A stretch of DNA of 64,000 bases from Chitinophagaceae bacterium (GCA_027486835.1 JAIXOJ010000116.1:1-64000); one strand, 5' to 3'; shown: positions 7,627 to 15,750, counted from the stretch's first letter. The notes: generated by a model from the sequence alone, not told the origin. Translations and numbers: made by a program.

Positions 7627-7672
7627 CTGTTTGATACTTGTTTTTTAATACTTTAATTGATAACTTAAAATA

Positions 7673-8194
7673 ATGGAAATTAATTGGCAACCAACTGACC
7701 TGAAAAATAACCTAGTTAGTCTTAAACCTTTAGAGGTTGATGATTTTGAACCTCTTTATGCCATTGCATCTGACCCGAAAATTTGGGAGCAGCACCCAGA
7801 AAAAGAAAGATACCGGTTACCTGTTTTTCAGAAATATTTTGAAAGTGCAATAGCCAGCAAAGCCGCATTTGTAGTAGTAGATTGTAAAACAAAGGAATGG
7901 ATAGGCTGCACACGGTATTATGAATATAATGTGGCGGATTCATCAATCGCCATTGGATTCACCTTTTTAACCACTGATTATTGGGGCGGGGTTTATAATA
8001 GCGCATTGAAAAAACTGATGATAGACTATGCACTTGCATTTGTAAATAAGGTACTATTCCATGTGGGAGAAAAGAACATTCGATCACAAAAAGCTTTAAT
8101 GAAAATAGGAGCGATACCAGTAAATGAACAAACTGACATGGGAGGCATCAGCCATTTGGTTTTTGAAATTACTCGAAACAATTATCAGCTATAG
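7673..8194 (+). CDS. GNAT-family N-acetyltransferase (RimJ/RimL-like)
   Basis: The 173-residue protein has the RimJ/RimL pattern. It opens 'NNLVSLKPLEVDDFEPLYAIASDPKIWEQHP', then 'AFVVVDCKTKEWIGCTRYYEYN' (motif B strand) and 'SIAIGFTFLTTDYWGGVYNSALKKLMIDYAL' (acetyl-CoA loop region). It ends with 'VLFHVGEKNIRSQKALMKIGAI'. The family acetylates protein N-termini or small molecules; the target cannot be told from sequence. Its start lies 46 bases from the MITE-like element. It is convergent with ubiX, so it is probably transcribed alone. Confidence 0.8.
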   Translation: MEINWQPTDLKNNLVSLKPLEVDDFEPLYAIASDPKIWEQHPEKERYRLPVFQKYFESAIASKAAFVVVDCKTKEWIGCTRYYEYNVADSSIAIGFTFLTTDYWGGVYNSALKKLMIDYALAFVNKVLFHVGEKNIRSQKALMKIGAIPVNEQTDMGGISHLVFEITRNNYQL

Positions 8195-8236
8195 CGTATT
8201 TGCGTTGTCATTTTCACTGAATCAACAATTTTATGC

Positions 8237-8800
8237 TTATTCAATACCCCATCTGTAGGTGTTTTGTTCCAAGCCAACTAGGTCTAGTATTCGATCCACC
8301 ACTGTTGCTGCCACTTCCTCAATGGTTGTGGGCTTGCTGTAGAAGGAGGGGGTTGCAGGACAAATGATGCCGCCAGCTAAAGCAACAGTTTCCATGTTTC
8401 TAATGTGGATGAGGTTATAAGGTGTGTCTCTTACCATGAGAATTAGTTTTCTACGTTCCTTTAAAATAACATCTGCCGCTCTAGTTACCAAATCATCGCT
8501 AATTCCATTCGCAATTCTGCCAAGCGTACCCATGCTGCAAGGGGCAACAATCATGGAATTATACTTTGCCGAACCAGACGCAAAGGGCGCCATAAAATCC
8601 GTTTTTTCAAAATATTGAAAGGGATAATCCTTATAGGAGTCATTACCTAATTCTGTTTGCCAAACATCTTGTGCATTTTTACTCATTACCACGCCCACAG
8701 CAGTCCATTGGTTGCTTAACAATACAAGCTTGTCTAGTAATACTTTGGCATAGATGGAACCACTTGCTCCAGTTATAGCTACCACAATTTTATGTTGCAT
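8237..8800 (-). CDS. ubiX: UbiX-type flavin prenyltransferase
   Basis: The 188-residue protein begins 'HKIVVAITGASGSIYAKVLLDKL', the FMN-binding signature of UbiX/Pad1. It ends with 'METVALAGGIICPATPSFYSKPTTIEEVAATVVDRILDLVGL', the conserved C-terminal block. UbiX transfers dimethylallyl phosphate to reduced FMN, giving prenylated FMN for UbiD-type decarboxylases; this supports menaquinone/ubiquinone or aromatic acid decarboxylation. 'VAPCSMGTLGRIANGISDDLVTRAADVILKERRKLILMVRDTPYN' is also diagnostic. The start at 8800 gives the usual length; an upstream extension to 8881 looks non-coding. No UbiD is in the window. Confidence 0.92.
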   Translation of the reverse strand: MQHKIVVAITGASGSIYAKVLLDKLVLLSNQWTAVGVVMSKNAQDVWQTELGNDSYKDYPFQYFEKTDFMAPFASGSAKYNSMIVAPCSMGTLGRIANGISDDLVTRAADVILKERRKLILMVRDTPYNLIHIRNMETVALAGGIICPATPSFYSKPTTIEEVAATVVDRILDLVGLEQNTYRWGIE

Positions 8801-9079
8801 AACACTTCGTTTGATTTTACAGGACAATTGAATCAACATAATAGTTGTAAAAACTCTTTTGTCAAATTTCTGATGAACCAAGAAAATTGTAGTGAAATCA
8901 ATGATTAGCCGTTGAAAAAAGGGTCTTAGGGGGTAGATTTAGTCAATTTTAGAATAAAGGCACGATTTTATTGCTAGGACATTTGGTGATGCATAATTAC
9001 CGTACCCTTAACTGTGTTTGAATCTTGATAACCATTTTTATTTTTTTTGTTTTTATTTTATCCACCAAAAACCTGCCAT

Positions 9080-9340
9080 ATGCATGTACTTGTAACAATT
9101 AAACTGATTGCTTTTGCCATTGCCTTTTGTCTTATTGTAGGAAAAATTATTTTGCACCTTTTCGTAAAACGTAGCAGTACCAGTGCATTTTTCTGGTTTG
9201 GAAAAGCAGACATTAAACATACAGTTTCGAAGCGCGAACGTACCATTAAGAAACTCTCGAACACCATTTCTCTGTTTCTTGCCTTTTTTTCTACTACTGC
9301 CGCAGGTATTGAATCATTTCAACTAATGGTTGGTCATTGA
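9080..9340 (+). CDS. Small membrane protein of unknown function
   Basis: The 86-residue product starts MHVLVTIKLIAFAIAFCLIVGKIIL, a single hydrophobic helix. A basic stretch (HLFVKRSSTSAFF and HTVSKRERTIKKLSNT) and a second weakly hydrophobic segment (ISLFLAFFSTTAAGIESF) follow. An ATG at 9047 in the same frame would add 11 residues; the start at 9080 gives the better helix position. A good terminator follows 25 bases after the stop, which supports a transcribed gene. No family was recognised. The opposite strand is also open here, so confidence is moderate. Confidence 0.45.
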   Translation: MHVLVTIKLIAFAIAFCLIVGKIILHLFVKRSSTSAFFWFGKADIKHTVSKRERTIKKLSNTISLFLAFFSTTAAGIESFQLMVGH

Positions 9341-9364
9341 TCATACTATTGTTTGATGCTAATT

Positions 9365-9409
9365 TCCCTCGATTTGTTTTAAAGGAAAACATTTCGAGGG
9401 ATTTTTTTT
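9365..9409 (+). terminator. Intrinsic terminator
   Basis: The stem ccctcga (9366-9372) pairs with tcgaggg (9394-9400), extended by internal pairing of ttgtttt with aaaaca. It is followed directly by attttttt. It lies 25 bases after the small membrane protein gene and fits transcription on the + strand. Confidence 0.75.
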
Positions 9410-9551
9410 AAGGGATCACCCCTCTTTCAGTGATTACTGTTCATTTCAAGGGAACTGAAATACCTTATATAAGATGGTGGAATTGAAAACTATAGGTTGA
9501 TTGATAATTATAGGCTTGTCCAAATAATCAATACTCATTGAGAGCTGGCTT

Positions 9552-9953
9552 TTCGCAAGATGCTTGGGGTTGGTGTACATGTACCTCGCCTTCTCGCATG
9601 TTAATTGGGGTTGGGGTAGATGTACCCCGGCTTCTCGCAAGATGATTGGGGTTGGGGTAGATGTACCCCGGCTTCTCACAAGATGATTGGTGTTGGGGTA
9701 GATGTACCCCGGCTTCTCGCAAGATGATTGGGGTTGGGGTAGATGTACCCCGGCTTCTCGCAAGATAATTGGGGTTGGGGTAGATGTACCCCGGCTTCTC
9801 GCAAGATGATTGGGGTTGGAGTACATGTACCTAGCCTTCTCGCAAGCAAATTGGGGTAAGGTTACCTGTACCTCGCCTTGTCGCAAGTTAATTTGAGTTG
9901 GGGTACATGTACCTCGCCTTGTCGCAAGTTAATTTGAGTTGGGGTACATGTAC
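9552..9953. repeat. 41-base tandem array, about ten copies, each with a palindrome
   Basis: About ten consecutive copies of a 41-base unit are present, running tcgcaag..., ttggggttggggta, ga/catgtac, ccggcttc. Each copy holds a self-complementary centre: ggggtagatgtacccc in the inner copies, or gtacatgtac in the outer ones. Because 41 is not a multiple of three, all three frames stay open and give artificial 'proteins' with a 41-residue period; these are not genes. The inner four or five copies are almost identical, while the outer ones diverge. No gene lies between 9341 and 10077. Confidence 0.9.
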
Positions 9954-10077
9954 AACTGTTAAGGCATAGTTTGCATTTGACTTTCGGAATGTACATTCAT
10001 ACTCACCGCATCAAATTTTATTCTGTACACAATCAATAATTACCTTAAACATGCAAGAATGGCTTTTCTTCTAAAAC

Positions 10078-10401
10078 TTACAATTTTTGTTGCTGGTATG
10101 CCTGCACCTTTTTCCATGCACCACCATTGGTTACATTCTCAAAACCAAGTTGATTTAACATTCGTTTTGCTTGGCTGCTTCTCCCGCCGCTTAGGCAAAA
10201 AACAACAATTTGTTGCTTGTTTTTGAATTGCCCAATAGAAGCTGTAATCGTGTCCAAAGGAATATTAACCGACCCCGCTACATGGCCACCAGCAAATTCT
10301 CCTGGTGATCTAACATCTACCAAAAATGTAGTGGGTTGTTGTATAAGATTAGCCATTTCTGGATCGTTGGCCTTGCCAAATAACTGTTGAAAGAAGTTCA
10401 T
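10078..10401 (-). CDS. Single-domain rhodanese (sulfurtransferase)
   Basis: The 107-residue protein is one rhodanese domain: 'TFLVDVRSPGEFAGGHVAGSVNIPLD', then the active-site loop 'VVFCLSGGRSSQA' with Cys69, and 'LNQLGFENVTNGGAWKKV'. The cysteine carries a persulfide passed between sulfur donors and acceptors. It is the last gene of the sulfur detoxification operon, 10 bases after the thioredoxin gene. This supports joint handling of persulfides and reduction of the sulfurtransferase. Confidence 0.88.
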   Translation of the reverse strand: MNFFQQLFGKANDPEMANLIQQPTTFLVDVRSPGEFAGGHVAGSVNIPLDTITASIGQFKNKQQIVVFCLSGGRSSQAKRMLNQLGFENVTNGGAWKKVQAYQQQKL

Positions 10402-10411
10402 GATGAATAGT

Positions 10412-10708
10412 TTAAGCGGTATGTTGTTGAATAATTTTTATTAAAGTTGATTTCGGCACCACGCCACTTTGCCTCCAAAGCGGTTGGCCATTTTTAAAAA
10501 GTATAAGTGTAGGCACACTTTGCACTTGGTAATCCCTAGCGGCTTGTTGATTTTTGTCCACATCCACTTTCACAATACTAGCTGTGTCTCCAATAGATAG
10601 TTTTACTTCTTTTAGTACGGGAGCCATCATTTTGCATGGGCCACACCACTCAGCAAAAAAGTCAACAAGAACGGGTTTGTCAGACTGAATTAATTCGTTA
10701 AAAGTCAT
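10412..10708 (-). CDS. trxA: Thioredoxin
   Basis: The 98-residue protein has the thioredoxin fold with active site WCGPC (Cys22, Cys25) after 'KPVLVDFFAE'. It also has the cis-proline segment 'VQSVPTLILFKNGQPLWRQSGVVPKSTLIKII'. No signal peptide is present, so it is cytoplasmic. It probably reduces the persulfide-loaded rhodaneses encoded around it. The thioredoxin reductase gene begins at 63.3 kb in the same window. Placement inside the sulfur operon suggests a dedicated rather than housekeeping thioredoxin. Confidence 0.88.
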   Translation of the reverse strand: MTFNELIQSDKPVLVDFFAEWCGPCKMMAPVLKEVKLSIGDTASIVKVDVDKNQQAARDYQVQSVPTLILFKNGQPLWRQSGVVPKSTLIKIIQQHTA

Positions 10709-10769
10709 TTTTTAGTTTTTAAATAAGGAAGCATGATGTTGTTAACTGTTTAAAAAGGGGGAAGAATAT

Positions 10770-10958
10770 TTACTTTTTAAAGAGGTTAAACAACAAAGCC
10801 CCCATTGTTGCCCCATACAAAGAACTATTGAAAGGTTTTGACGAGATGGCGCATTGGCCGCTTGAACAGCCAACAAATTTCCAATACAATAAGCCTGCTA
10901 CACATCCTATACTACCACCTATGAGATACCATTGATTTTGTTTAAACCACTTCTTCAT
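10770..10958 (-). CDS. Small DUF6132-like membrane protein
   Basis: The 62-residue protein starts MKKWFKQNQWYLIGGSIGCVAGLLYWKFVGCSSG. It has one membrane helix, then 'CAISSKPFNSSLYGATMGALLFNLFKK' with a second helix. The GCSSGxC...S.P..SxxYGAxMGALLF pattern is that of the DUF6132 family of Bacteroidota, often found with rhodanese genes. Its start overlaps the end of the preceding gene (10942-10958), suggesting translational coupling. The cysteines in GCSSGQC could bind or sense sulfane sulfur; that is a guess. Confidence 0.75.
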   Translation of the reverse strand: MKKWFKQNQWYLIGGSIGCVAGLLYWKFVGCSSGQCAISSKPFNSSLYGATMGALLFNLFKK

Positions 10959-11187
10959 AACTAACTGTTTCGGTTTGATGAGCAATTGTTTTGTTCTTAA
11001 TATTTGTAGTGCAGCCATTTGTTCCGCAACATCCAACATTAAAAATGGCCATTCCGGTAAAAAGTAATCCAGCCAAACCAAGCCATAAGTCATCTGTAAA
11101 ATAGGCTTGTACCGTAATGCTGCCACCAATGAGCAGCCTCAGAAAACGCATGAAATTCCATTGAGCAAAAAGGGTTGATTTAATCAT
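10942..11187 (-). CDS. Small YgaP-type (DUF2892-like) membrane protein
   Basis: The 81-residue protein has two hydrophobic segments ('FMRFLRLLIGGSITVQAYF' and 'LWLGLAGLLFTGMAIFNVGCC'). The cysteine cluster 'GCCGTNGCTT' follows. This layout (R-x-L-R-x-x-x-G, then G-x-x-x-F-x-G-x-CP/CC) is that of the DUF2892/YgaP membrane module, which is often fused to rhodanese domains elsewhere. Here it is a separate gene overlapping the DUF6132 gene. It probably acts at the membrane in sulfide or sulfane-sulfur handling. Its own spacing to the upstream gene is 153 bases, so an internal promoter is possible. Confidence 0.72.
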   Translation of the reverse strand: MIKSTLFAQWNFMRFLRLLIGGSITVQAYFTDDLWLGLAGLLFTGMAIFNVGCCGTNGCTTNIKNKTIAHQTETVSYEEVV

Positions 11188-11340
11188 TTGTTTTTATTTT
11201 AAGAAAGGAGAAAATGATGGAACGTTTTTGTTAGTAGAATATGGTAAGTATTGAAACTGTACGCACATTAATCTGGGAATTGCTGATTCTATTGTGGTTC
11301 AATTATTTTCTATCCAACGAGCAATTGTCCCCGAAATAGC

Positions 11341-11565
11341 TTATTGCGGTAATTGACATTGTCCATCTTGCAGGCATCTTTTTGGGCGAATAAATACCGT
11401 AACAAATGCAGCAACAGCAAGCACTCCTAACACTATAGCAGCCTCTTGGCTATCTCGGTATATTTTATAAGCCATTAATCCAAAGAGAATAGCTATGCTC
11501 ATCCGAATAACCATATTAATAAGGATGGTGGTTTTAGTATTCCAACTATCAGTCTTGTAAAACAT
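11341..11565 (-). CDS. Small membrane protein in the sulfur operon
   Basis: The 74-residue protein starts MFYKTDSWNTKTTILINMVIRMSIAILFGLMAY. One membrane helix follows an amphipathic start, and a second hydrophobic stretch (AAIVLGVLAVAAFVTVFI) precedes a Cys-containing tail (RCLQDGQCQLPQ). The ATG at 11565 lies 16 bases after the dioxygenase gene's stop and is preferred to an upstream ATG that would overlap that gene. It resembles the other Cys-tailed membrane proteins of this operon. No named family is certain. Confidence 0.65.
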   Translation of the reverse strand: MFYKTDSWNTKTTILINMVIRMSIAILFGLMAYKIYRDSQEAAIVLGVLAVAAFVTVFIRPKRCLQDGQCQLPQ

Positions 11566-11581
11566 ATTGTGGGGGGATTTT

Positions 11582-13000
11582 TTATGCGTTAACGTAAGTA
11601 ACAGGTTGCGTTGCATTATGCAAAACAATTGGGTTATTGGTATCCTTTATAGCTTGATAGCCCCCACTTATTTCCGTGAAATTTCTATAACCCCTTGCTA
11701 ATAAAATGGAAGCAGCAGCCACGCTTCTGTATCCCCCGGCGCAATGGAGGTAAAAATGTTGTTTAGGGTTTACTTCTTCAATCCATTGGTAAATTCCCGC
11801 AAGTGGCAAGTTGTCCGCATCTTGCACATGGCCTGCTAGGTATTCTGATGTTTTTCTAACATCCACCACCTTTTTGCCCTCTTTCCATTCTTTCACAAAT
11901 TGATTAGCCGAAATGCTTTCTACCATATCCACGTTTTTGCCAGCCGTCCTCCAAGCTTCAAATCCACCCTGCAAATAACCAATGACCCTGTCAAAACCCA
12001 CCCTGCTTAGTCTCGTAATAGCTTCTGCCTCGGTACCATAATCTGTTACTAAAATGATGTTCAAACGAACATCGGTTAATAAGGTACCTACCCATGGTGC
12101 AAAATCGCCCTTCAATCCAATATTGATAGCGGTTGGGATAAAACCCTTGGAAAATTCCGCCGCATTTCTGGTATCCAGTATGATGGTCTCGTTATTTTCT
12201 GCCGCCACTTCAAATTGCTGTGGTGAGAGAGGGCGAAGACCTTGAGCAAGAACGGATTCAAAGCTTTCATACCCTGCTTTGTTCATGGCCACATTTGCTC
12301 CGAAATATCCAGGTGGAGGCAATAAACCTTCCGTTACAGCGGCAATAAAACTGTCTTTATCGGGTTGGTTCAATGCATAATTCACTTTCTTTTGATGCCC
12401 CAAAGTGTCCACCGTTTCTTTCATCATGTTTTTGCCACAAGCACTACCCGCTCCGTGGGCAGGATAAACAATTACATCATCTCCAAGCGGCATAATCTTG
12501 GTCATTAAGCTATCGTAAAGCAGCCCAGCCAAGTCCTCTTTAGTCATTTGGGCAGCCATTTGAGCCAAATCTGGGCGGCCTACATCTCCCAAAAACAAGG
12601 TATCACCACTAAAAATGCAGTAGTCTTTTCCGTTTTCGTCTTTTAATAGAAAGGTGGTGCTTTCTAAAGTATGGCCGGGGGTATGTAATACTTGCAGTTG
12701 CACTTTACCCACCTGAAATATACTACCATCTACAGCACTGATACATCCAAAACCGCAATTAGCCTGAGGGCCATAAACAATAGTAGCACCGGTAGCCTTG
12801 GCCAAATCCACATGACCACTCACAAAATCTGCATGAAAATGGGTTTCAAAAATGTATTTCAGTTGCACTCCATCTTCTTTCAATCGGTCTAGGTAGGGTT
12901 GGGTTTCTCTTAATGGGTCCACTATGGCGGCTTCGCCATTTGAAACAATATAGTAAGCACCTTGGGCTAAGCAACCCGTGTAGATCTGTTCGACATTCAT
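11582..13000 (-). CDS. Persulfide dioxygenase with two rhodanese domains (CstB/BlhB-like)
   Basis: The 472-residue protein has an N-terminal metallo-beta-lactamase fold with metal ligands 'THFHADFVSGH' (H54, H56, D58). It also has 'HTPGHTLEST', 'FSGDTLFLGDVGRPDL' and 'VYPAHGAGSACGK', matching ETHE1-type persulfide dioxygenases. Two rhodanese domains follow. The first ('IILDTRNAAEFSKGFIPTAINIGL') has Asp (LVTDYG) where the cysteine should be, so it is probably inactive. The second has 'YLHCAGGYRS' with Cys420. Such fusions oxidise glutathione- or low-molecular-weight persulfide to sulfite and also transfer sulfur. The TauE gene just upstream can export the sulfite formed. Confidence 0.88.
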   Translation of the reverse strand: MNVEQIYTGCLAQGAYYIVSNGEAAIVDPLRETQPYLDRLKEDGVQLKYIFETHFHADFVSGHVDLAKATGATIVYGPQANCGFGCISAVDGSIFQVGKVQLQVLHTPGHTLESTTFLLKDENGKDYCIFSGDTLFLGDVGRPDLAQMAAQMTKEDLAGLLYDSLMTKIMPLGDDVIVYPAHGAGSACGKNMMKETVDTLGHQKKVNYALNQPDKDSFIAAVTEGLLPPPGYFGANVAMNKAGYESFESVLAQGLRPLSPQQFEVAAENNETIILDTRNAAEFSKGFIPTAINIGLKGDFAPWVGTLLTDVRLNIILVTDYGTEAEAITRLSRVGFDRVIGYLQGGFEAWRTAGKNVDMVESISANQFVKEWKEGKKVVDVRKTSEYLAGHVQDADNLPLAGIYQWIEEVNPKQHFYLHCAGGYRSVAAASILLARGYRNFTEISGGYQAIKDTNNPIVLHNATQPVTYVNA

Positions 13001-13073
13001 AAAGCAAGTTTTTTAAGTAAAATAATTGGGCGGCGAAATTCTGTTCATTTAAGGTGGTAATGCCTAACATGCA

Positions 13074-13862
13074 TCAATGAAGCAGTTCTTTGGTAATAAT
13101 ATAGAAACCCATCACCAAAATCATCCAGCCAAATGCAGGTTTAAGTTTTGCCCCATCTATTTTTTGCGACAGTATGATTCCTATAATCATGCCTCCAATG
13201 GCCATGATGGTAATGGAAAAAAGGCGCGTAAAATCAATAGGTACGTGCATAGCCATATCGCCAATAAACCCAATTGTTGAGTTAATGAAAATGATGACCA
13301 ACGAACTGCCAACCGCTGTTTTCATATCAAGATGGGCATAAAAGAGTAATGCCGGTATAATTAAAAATCCACCTCCTGCACCAAATAATCCCTGCATGAT
13401 ACCTACCACCAACCCTAATAGTAGCAATTGTATGGGATGGATGGACAATTTTGATGCATCAATATTTGGTTGCACTTTTATCATGCTTATGGCAACCAGC
13501 ATCATCACCAAAGCAAAAAGAAGCATGAAAAGGATGTCTTTAGTAATCAACCAGTGATGTATTGTACCCAATTCCATAGGTATTAGTGGTAATATTTGTT
13601 TACGAACATACAGCAAAGCAACCGCGGAGCTAATGGTGAAAAGCCCCACTGTTTTTAATTGCACATGACCCATTCGAAACTGTTGTACAGCACCCACCAG
13701 CGATGTGGCACCCACAATAAACAAGGAATAGCTAGTGGCTTGGGCAGGGTGCATACCAAACAAATAGACCAATATTGGTACAGCCAAAATAGATCCTCCA
13801 CCGCCCACTAATCCAAGTGTGACGCCAATGATGATGGAAAAAAAATAGCCAATAAGTGCCAT
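13074..13862 (-). CDS. TauE/SafE family sulfite exporter
   Basis: The 262-residue integral membrane protein has about seven to eight hydrophobic segments. Two family repeats are visible: 'GVTLGLVGGGGSILAVPILVYLFGMHPAQATSYSLFIVGATSLVGA' and 'GLVVGIMQGLFGAGGGFLIIPALLFYAHLDMKTAVGSSLVIIFINS'. The G-x-GGG-x-hydrophobic motif at the start of each half is the TSUP signature. The family exports sulfite or sulfoacetate. It is the first gene of the operon, which also encodes the persulfide dioxygenase that produces sulfite. A palindromic operator lies about 100 bases upstream. Confidence 0.88.
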   Translation of the reverse strand: MALIGYFFSIIIGVTLGLVGGGGSILAVPILVYLFGMHPAQATSYSLFIVGATSLVGAVQQFRMGHVQLKTVGLFTISSAVALLYVRKQILPLIPMELGTIHHWLITKDILFMLLFALVMMLVAISMIKVQPNIDASKLSIHPIQLLLLGLVVGIMQGLFGAGGGFLIIPALLFYAHLDMKTAVGSSLVIIFINSTIGFIGDMAMHVPIDFTRLFSITIMAIGGMIIGIILSQKIDGAKLKPAFGWMILVMGFYIITKELLH

Positions 13863-13965
13863 GATAAAGCAAAAGATGAGTAGTTGATACAGAGAAGGTC
13901 TTGTTCTCCTTTTCTATTCACGCTGCAAAGATGCCCTTCTTAGAAGTCTAGTTCTGTTACTTTAG

Positions 13966-13979
13966 TTACATTGGTGTAA
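13966..13979. promoter_or_regulatory. Palindromic operator, Crp/Fnr-like spacing
   Basis: The sequence ttacattggtgtaa is a perfect 5-4-5 inverted repeat (TTACA-N4-TGTAA), the geometry of Crp/Fnr-superfamily sites. It lies 104 bases before the start of the TauE gene, which is read leftward. A weak -7-like element (catctttg on the - strand, about 13925-13932) lies between. Such regulators often control sulfur detoxification genes, but no regulator gene is in the window, so the binding protein is unknown. Confidence 0.5.
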
Positions 13980-14159
13980 TGATTATGGTTTTCATTAAAA
14001 GAAATGGTTGTCTAAGATTGCGCAAAGATTTCAGCTATTGGAATTGGTTCACAAATACAGGAGGAAAATAGGAAGGTCTGACCATTTTTTTTGAACAAAT
14101 ATTCTGCTGCTTTCAATGAAAAATCGAGTGCCATGACTTCTACAGGCAAAATGAAATGA

Positions 14160-15269
14160 TTATTGCCCAGCATCTATCAATTGATCTACTAAGCTTTTTA
14201 ATTCGAGGTAACGTTCTTGGCGGCCTTTTGTATTAAGGTTGAAGGAAAATAAAATTGCGGCGTACTTTTTTTGGGTATCCAACCAAGGGACGCTGCCAAA
14301 GAGTCCAGGGCTTGATAGCACCATTCCTTGACCATTATTATTCTTGGTAACTGTCCACTCTCCAAAGCCATAGCCCCATCTGCCTGCTTCTTCAGGGCTG
14401 TAAGCAATGGTAGCATTAGCTGTTTGTACCTGCTGCATGGCTTCTATGGAGGCGGGGGTAAGTACCTGCTTTTTGCCATACAAACCACCTTGCAATAACA
14501 TTGATAAAAACTGTAAGTAATCGTTAGGTGAGCTAACCGCCCCACCAGCAGCCAACACTACTGGCGCATTACCAAAACTAGTTTGTTTCATCTCGCAAGG
14601 CTGCGCAATACGCTCTTGAAACAATTGCTCAAATGATTTTCTGGTTATTTTTTCTAACACTGCTGCTGCCAACTGCAACCCAGTGTTGCCGTAGTGAAAT
14701 GAAGCACCTGGTTTGCCTTCAATGGGTAGCTGCGCAATGTTGGCCACTGCTTCATCCATTGAAGCCATGTTTTTTAATTCGCCAAAACTTTCTCTGAGCG
14801 GGGGAGATTGGATGCCTGTTAAATGACTCAGGCAATGGGAAATTTGAATGGCTCCTTTACCATGTTGGGTCATGATGGGGAGAAAAGCGCCCACCGTATC
14901 GTTCAATTTGAGTTTTCCTTCTTGCACAAACGTCATTACCAAGGCAGCCGTAAGCCATTTGCTACAACTTGCAATGGGTAAAACAGTGGTAGGAGTGAAG
15001 TCAGCAATGGATTTTTCGGGATCTTTTCCTTGTTTTTTTGCCATCCATTTTGCCATCATTCTTTCTTTGGCAGATAAATCGTTCACTGTTTTGCTGTAAA
15101 CAATCTGGTTGTTATGATAGACCATTAACACAGCCCTTCCACCCAAATCATGCAAATGTTTTTGGAACCATTGTTCAATCGATACACTTTTTGCTGTTGA
15201 TTGTGCGTTTAGTGAACCAATGCGGATGATTAATAAAAAGAGTAGCAGGTGTTTAGAGAAAGGCATCAT
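14160..15269 (-). CDS. Exported beta-lactamase-fold serine hydrolase
   Basis: About 369 residues with a signal peptide (MMPFSKHLLLFLLIIRIGSLNAQ). The serine hydrolase motif SxxK is 'ASCSKW' (about S101/K104 from this start). The second motif is 'FHYGNTG' (YxN, about Y193-N195), followed by 'GLQLAAAVLEKITRKSFEQLFQERI'. This is the class C beta-lactamase/D-alanine carboxypeptidase-like family (esterases, peptidases). The third motif (usually HTG or KTG) is not obvious; 'SSPGLFGSVPWLD' occupies its place. The substrate is unknown. Spacing suggests single-gene transcription. Confidence 0.82.
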   Translation of the reverse strand: MMPFSKHLLLFLLIIRIGSLNAQSTAKSVSIEQWFQKHLHDLGGRAVLMVYHNNQIVYSKTVNDLSAKERMMAKWMAKKQGKDPEKSIADFTPTTVLPIASCSKWLTAALVMTFVQEGKLKLNDTVGAFLPIMTQHGKGAIQISHCLSHLTGIQSPPLRESFGELKNMASMDEAVANIAQLPIEGKPGASFHYGNTGLQLAAAVLEKITRKSFEQLFQERIAQPCEMKQTSFGNAPVVLAAGGAVSSPNDYLQFLSMLLQGGLYGKKQVLTPASIEAMQQVQTANATIAYSPEEAGRWGYGFGEWTVTKNNNGQGMVLSSPGLFGSVPWLDTQKKYAAILFSFNLNTKGRQERYLELKSLVDQLIDAGQ

Positions 15270-15327
15270 TCTAATTTTAATTAACTGCAAAATAGGCTCG
15301 ATTAGATACCAAGGAAGGAATTTTTAG

Positions 15328-15495
15328 AAAACTTCAAGAGTAATGCTAGGATAATCGCCAAGAGTAAGCGAGGGTAAACACGAAGAGTAGTCTAGTGGCA
15401 ACACCAAGTGTAGTGCTAGAGGCAACGCCAATTGTAGTGCTAGAGGCAGCACCAAGAGTAGCGCTAGAGGCAGCACCAAGTGTAGCGCTATTGTT
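15328..15495. repeat. 24-base tandem array, about seven copies
   Basis: Units of 24 bases begin at 15328, 15352, 15376, 15400, 15424, 15448 and 15472. The pattern is accaagtgtagtgctagagg with a short linker; the last four copies are nearly identical and the first ones degenerate. It is followed without a break by a second array of different sequence. It lies between the beta-lactamase-like gene (upstream side) and the YceI gene. Although 24 is a multiple of three, no start codon or continuation supports a protein. Confidence 0.85.
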
Positions 15496-15597
15496 GAACT
15501 AACAATAAGCTATTGTTGAACTAACATTAAGCTATTGTTGAACCAACATTAAGCTATTGTTAGACTAACATTAAGCTATTGTTGAACTAACTACAGG
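15488..15597. repeat. 22-base tandem array, five copies
   Basis: Five copies of 22 bases (pattern ctattgttgaactaacatta + ag) begin at 15488, 15510, 15532, 15554 and 15576; the last copy has drifted. Each unit has partly complementary parts (ttgttgaactaaca: ttgtt/aaca-type pairing). The array abuts the 24-base array, the two overlapping by a few bases at the junction. The remaining gap to 15750 shows nothing. Confidence 0.85.
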
Positions 15598-15750
15598 CTA
15601 ATCTCAAAATTGGTGTTGAAAAATGAAGTGGTTTGAGTGGCTTTTTATAATGAGTTGAAGATTGCTAACGAATGCAGTTTCTGAAACCTGAGGGTATGTA
15701 GGAAAAAGACCGCAAAACAAAAAGCGGGATAGTGGAAATCCAAAAAATAA

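Noticed and set aside
9446-9886. A 146-residue repetitive 'protein' on the - strand
   Set aside because: It runs through the 41-base tandem array. The unit is not a multiple of three, all frames are open, and there is no signal peptide, RBS or homology-like feature, so it is an artefact of the repeat.
9553-9953. CRISPR array
   Set aside because: The repeats are contiguous, with no unique spacers between them and no cas genes nearby; this is a minisatellite.
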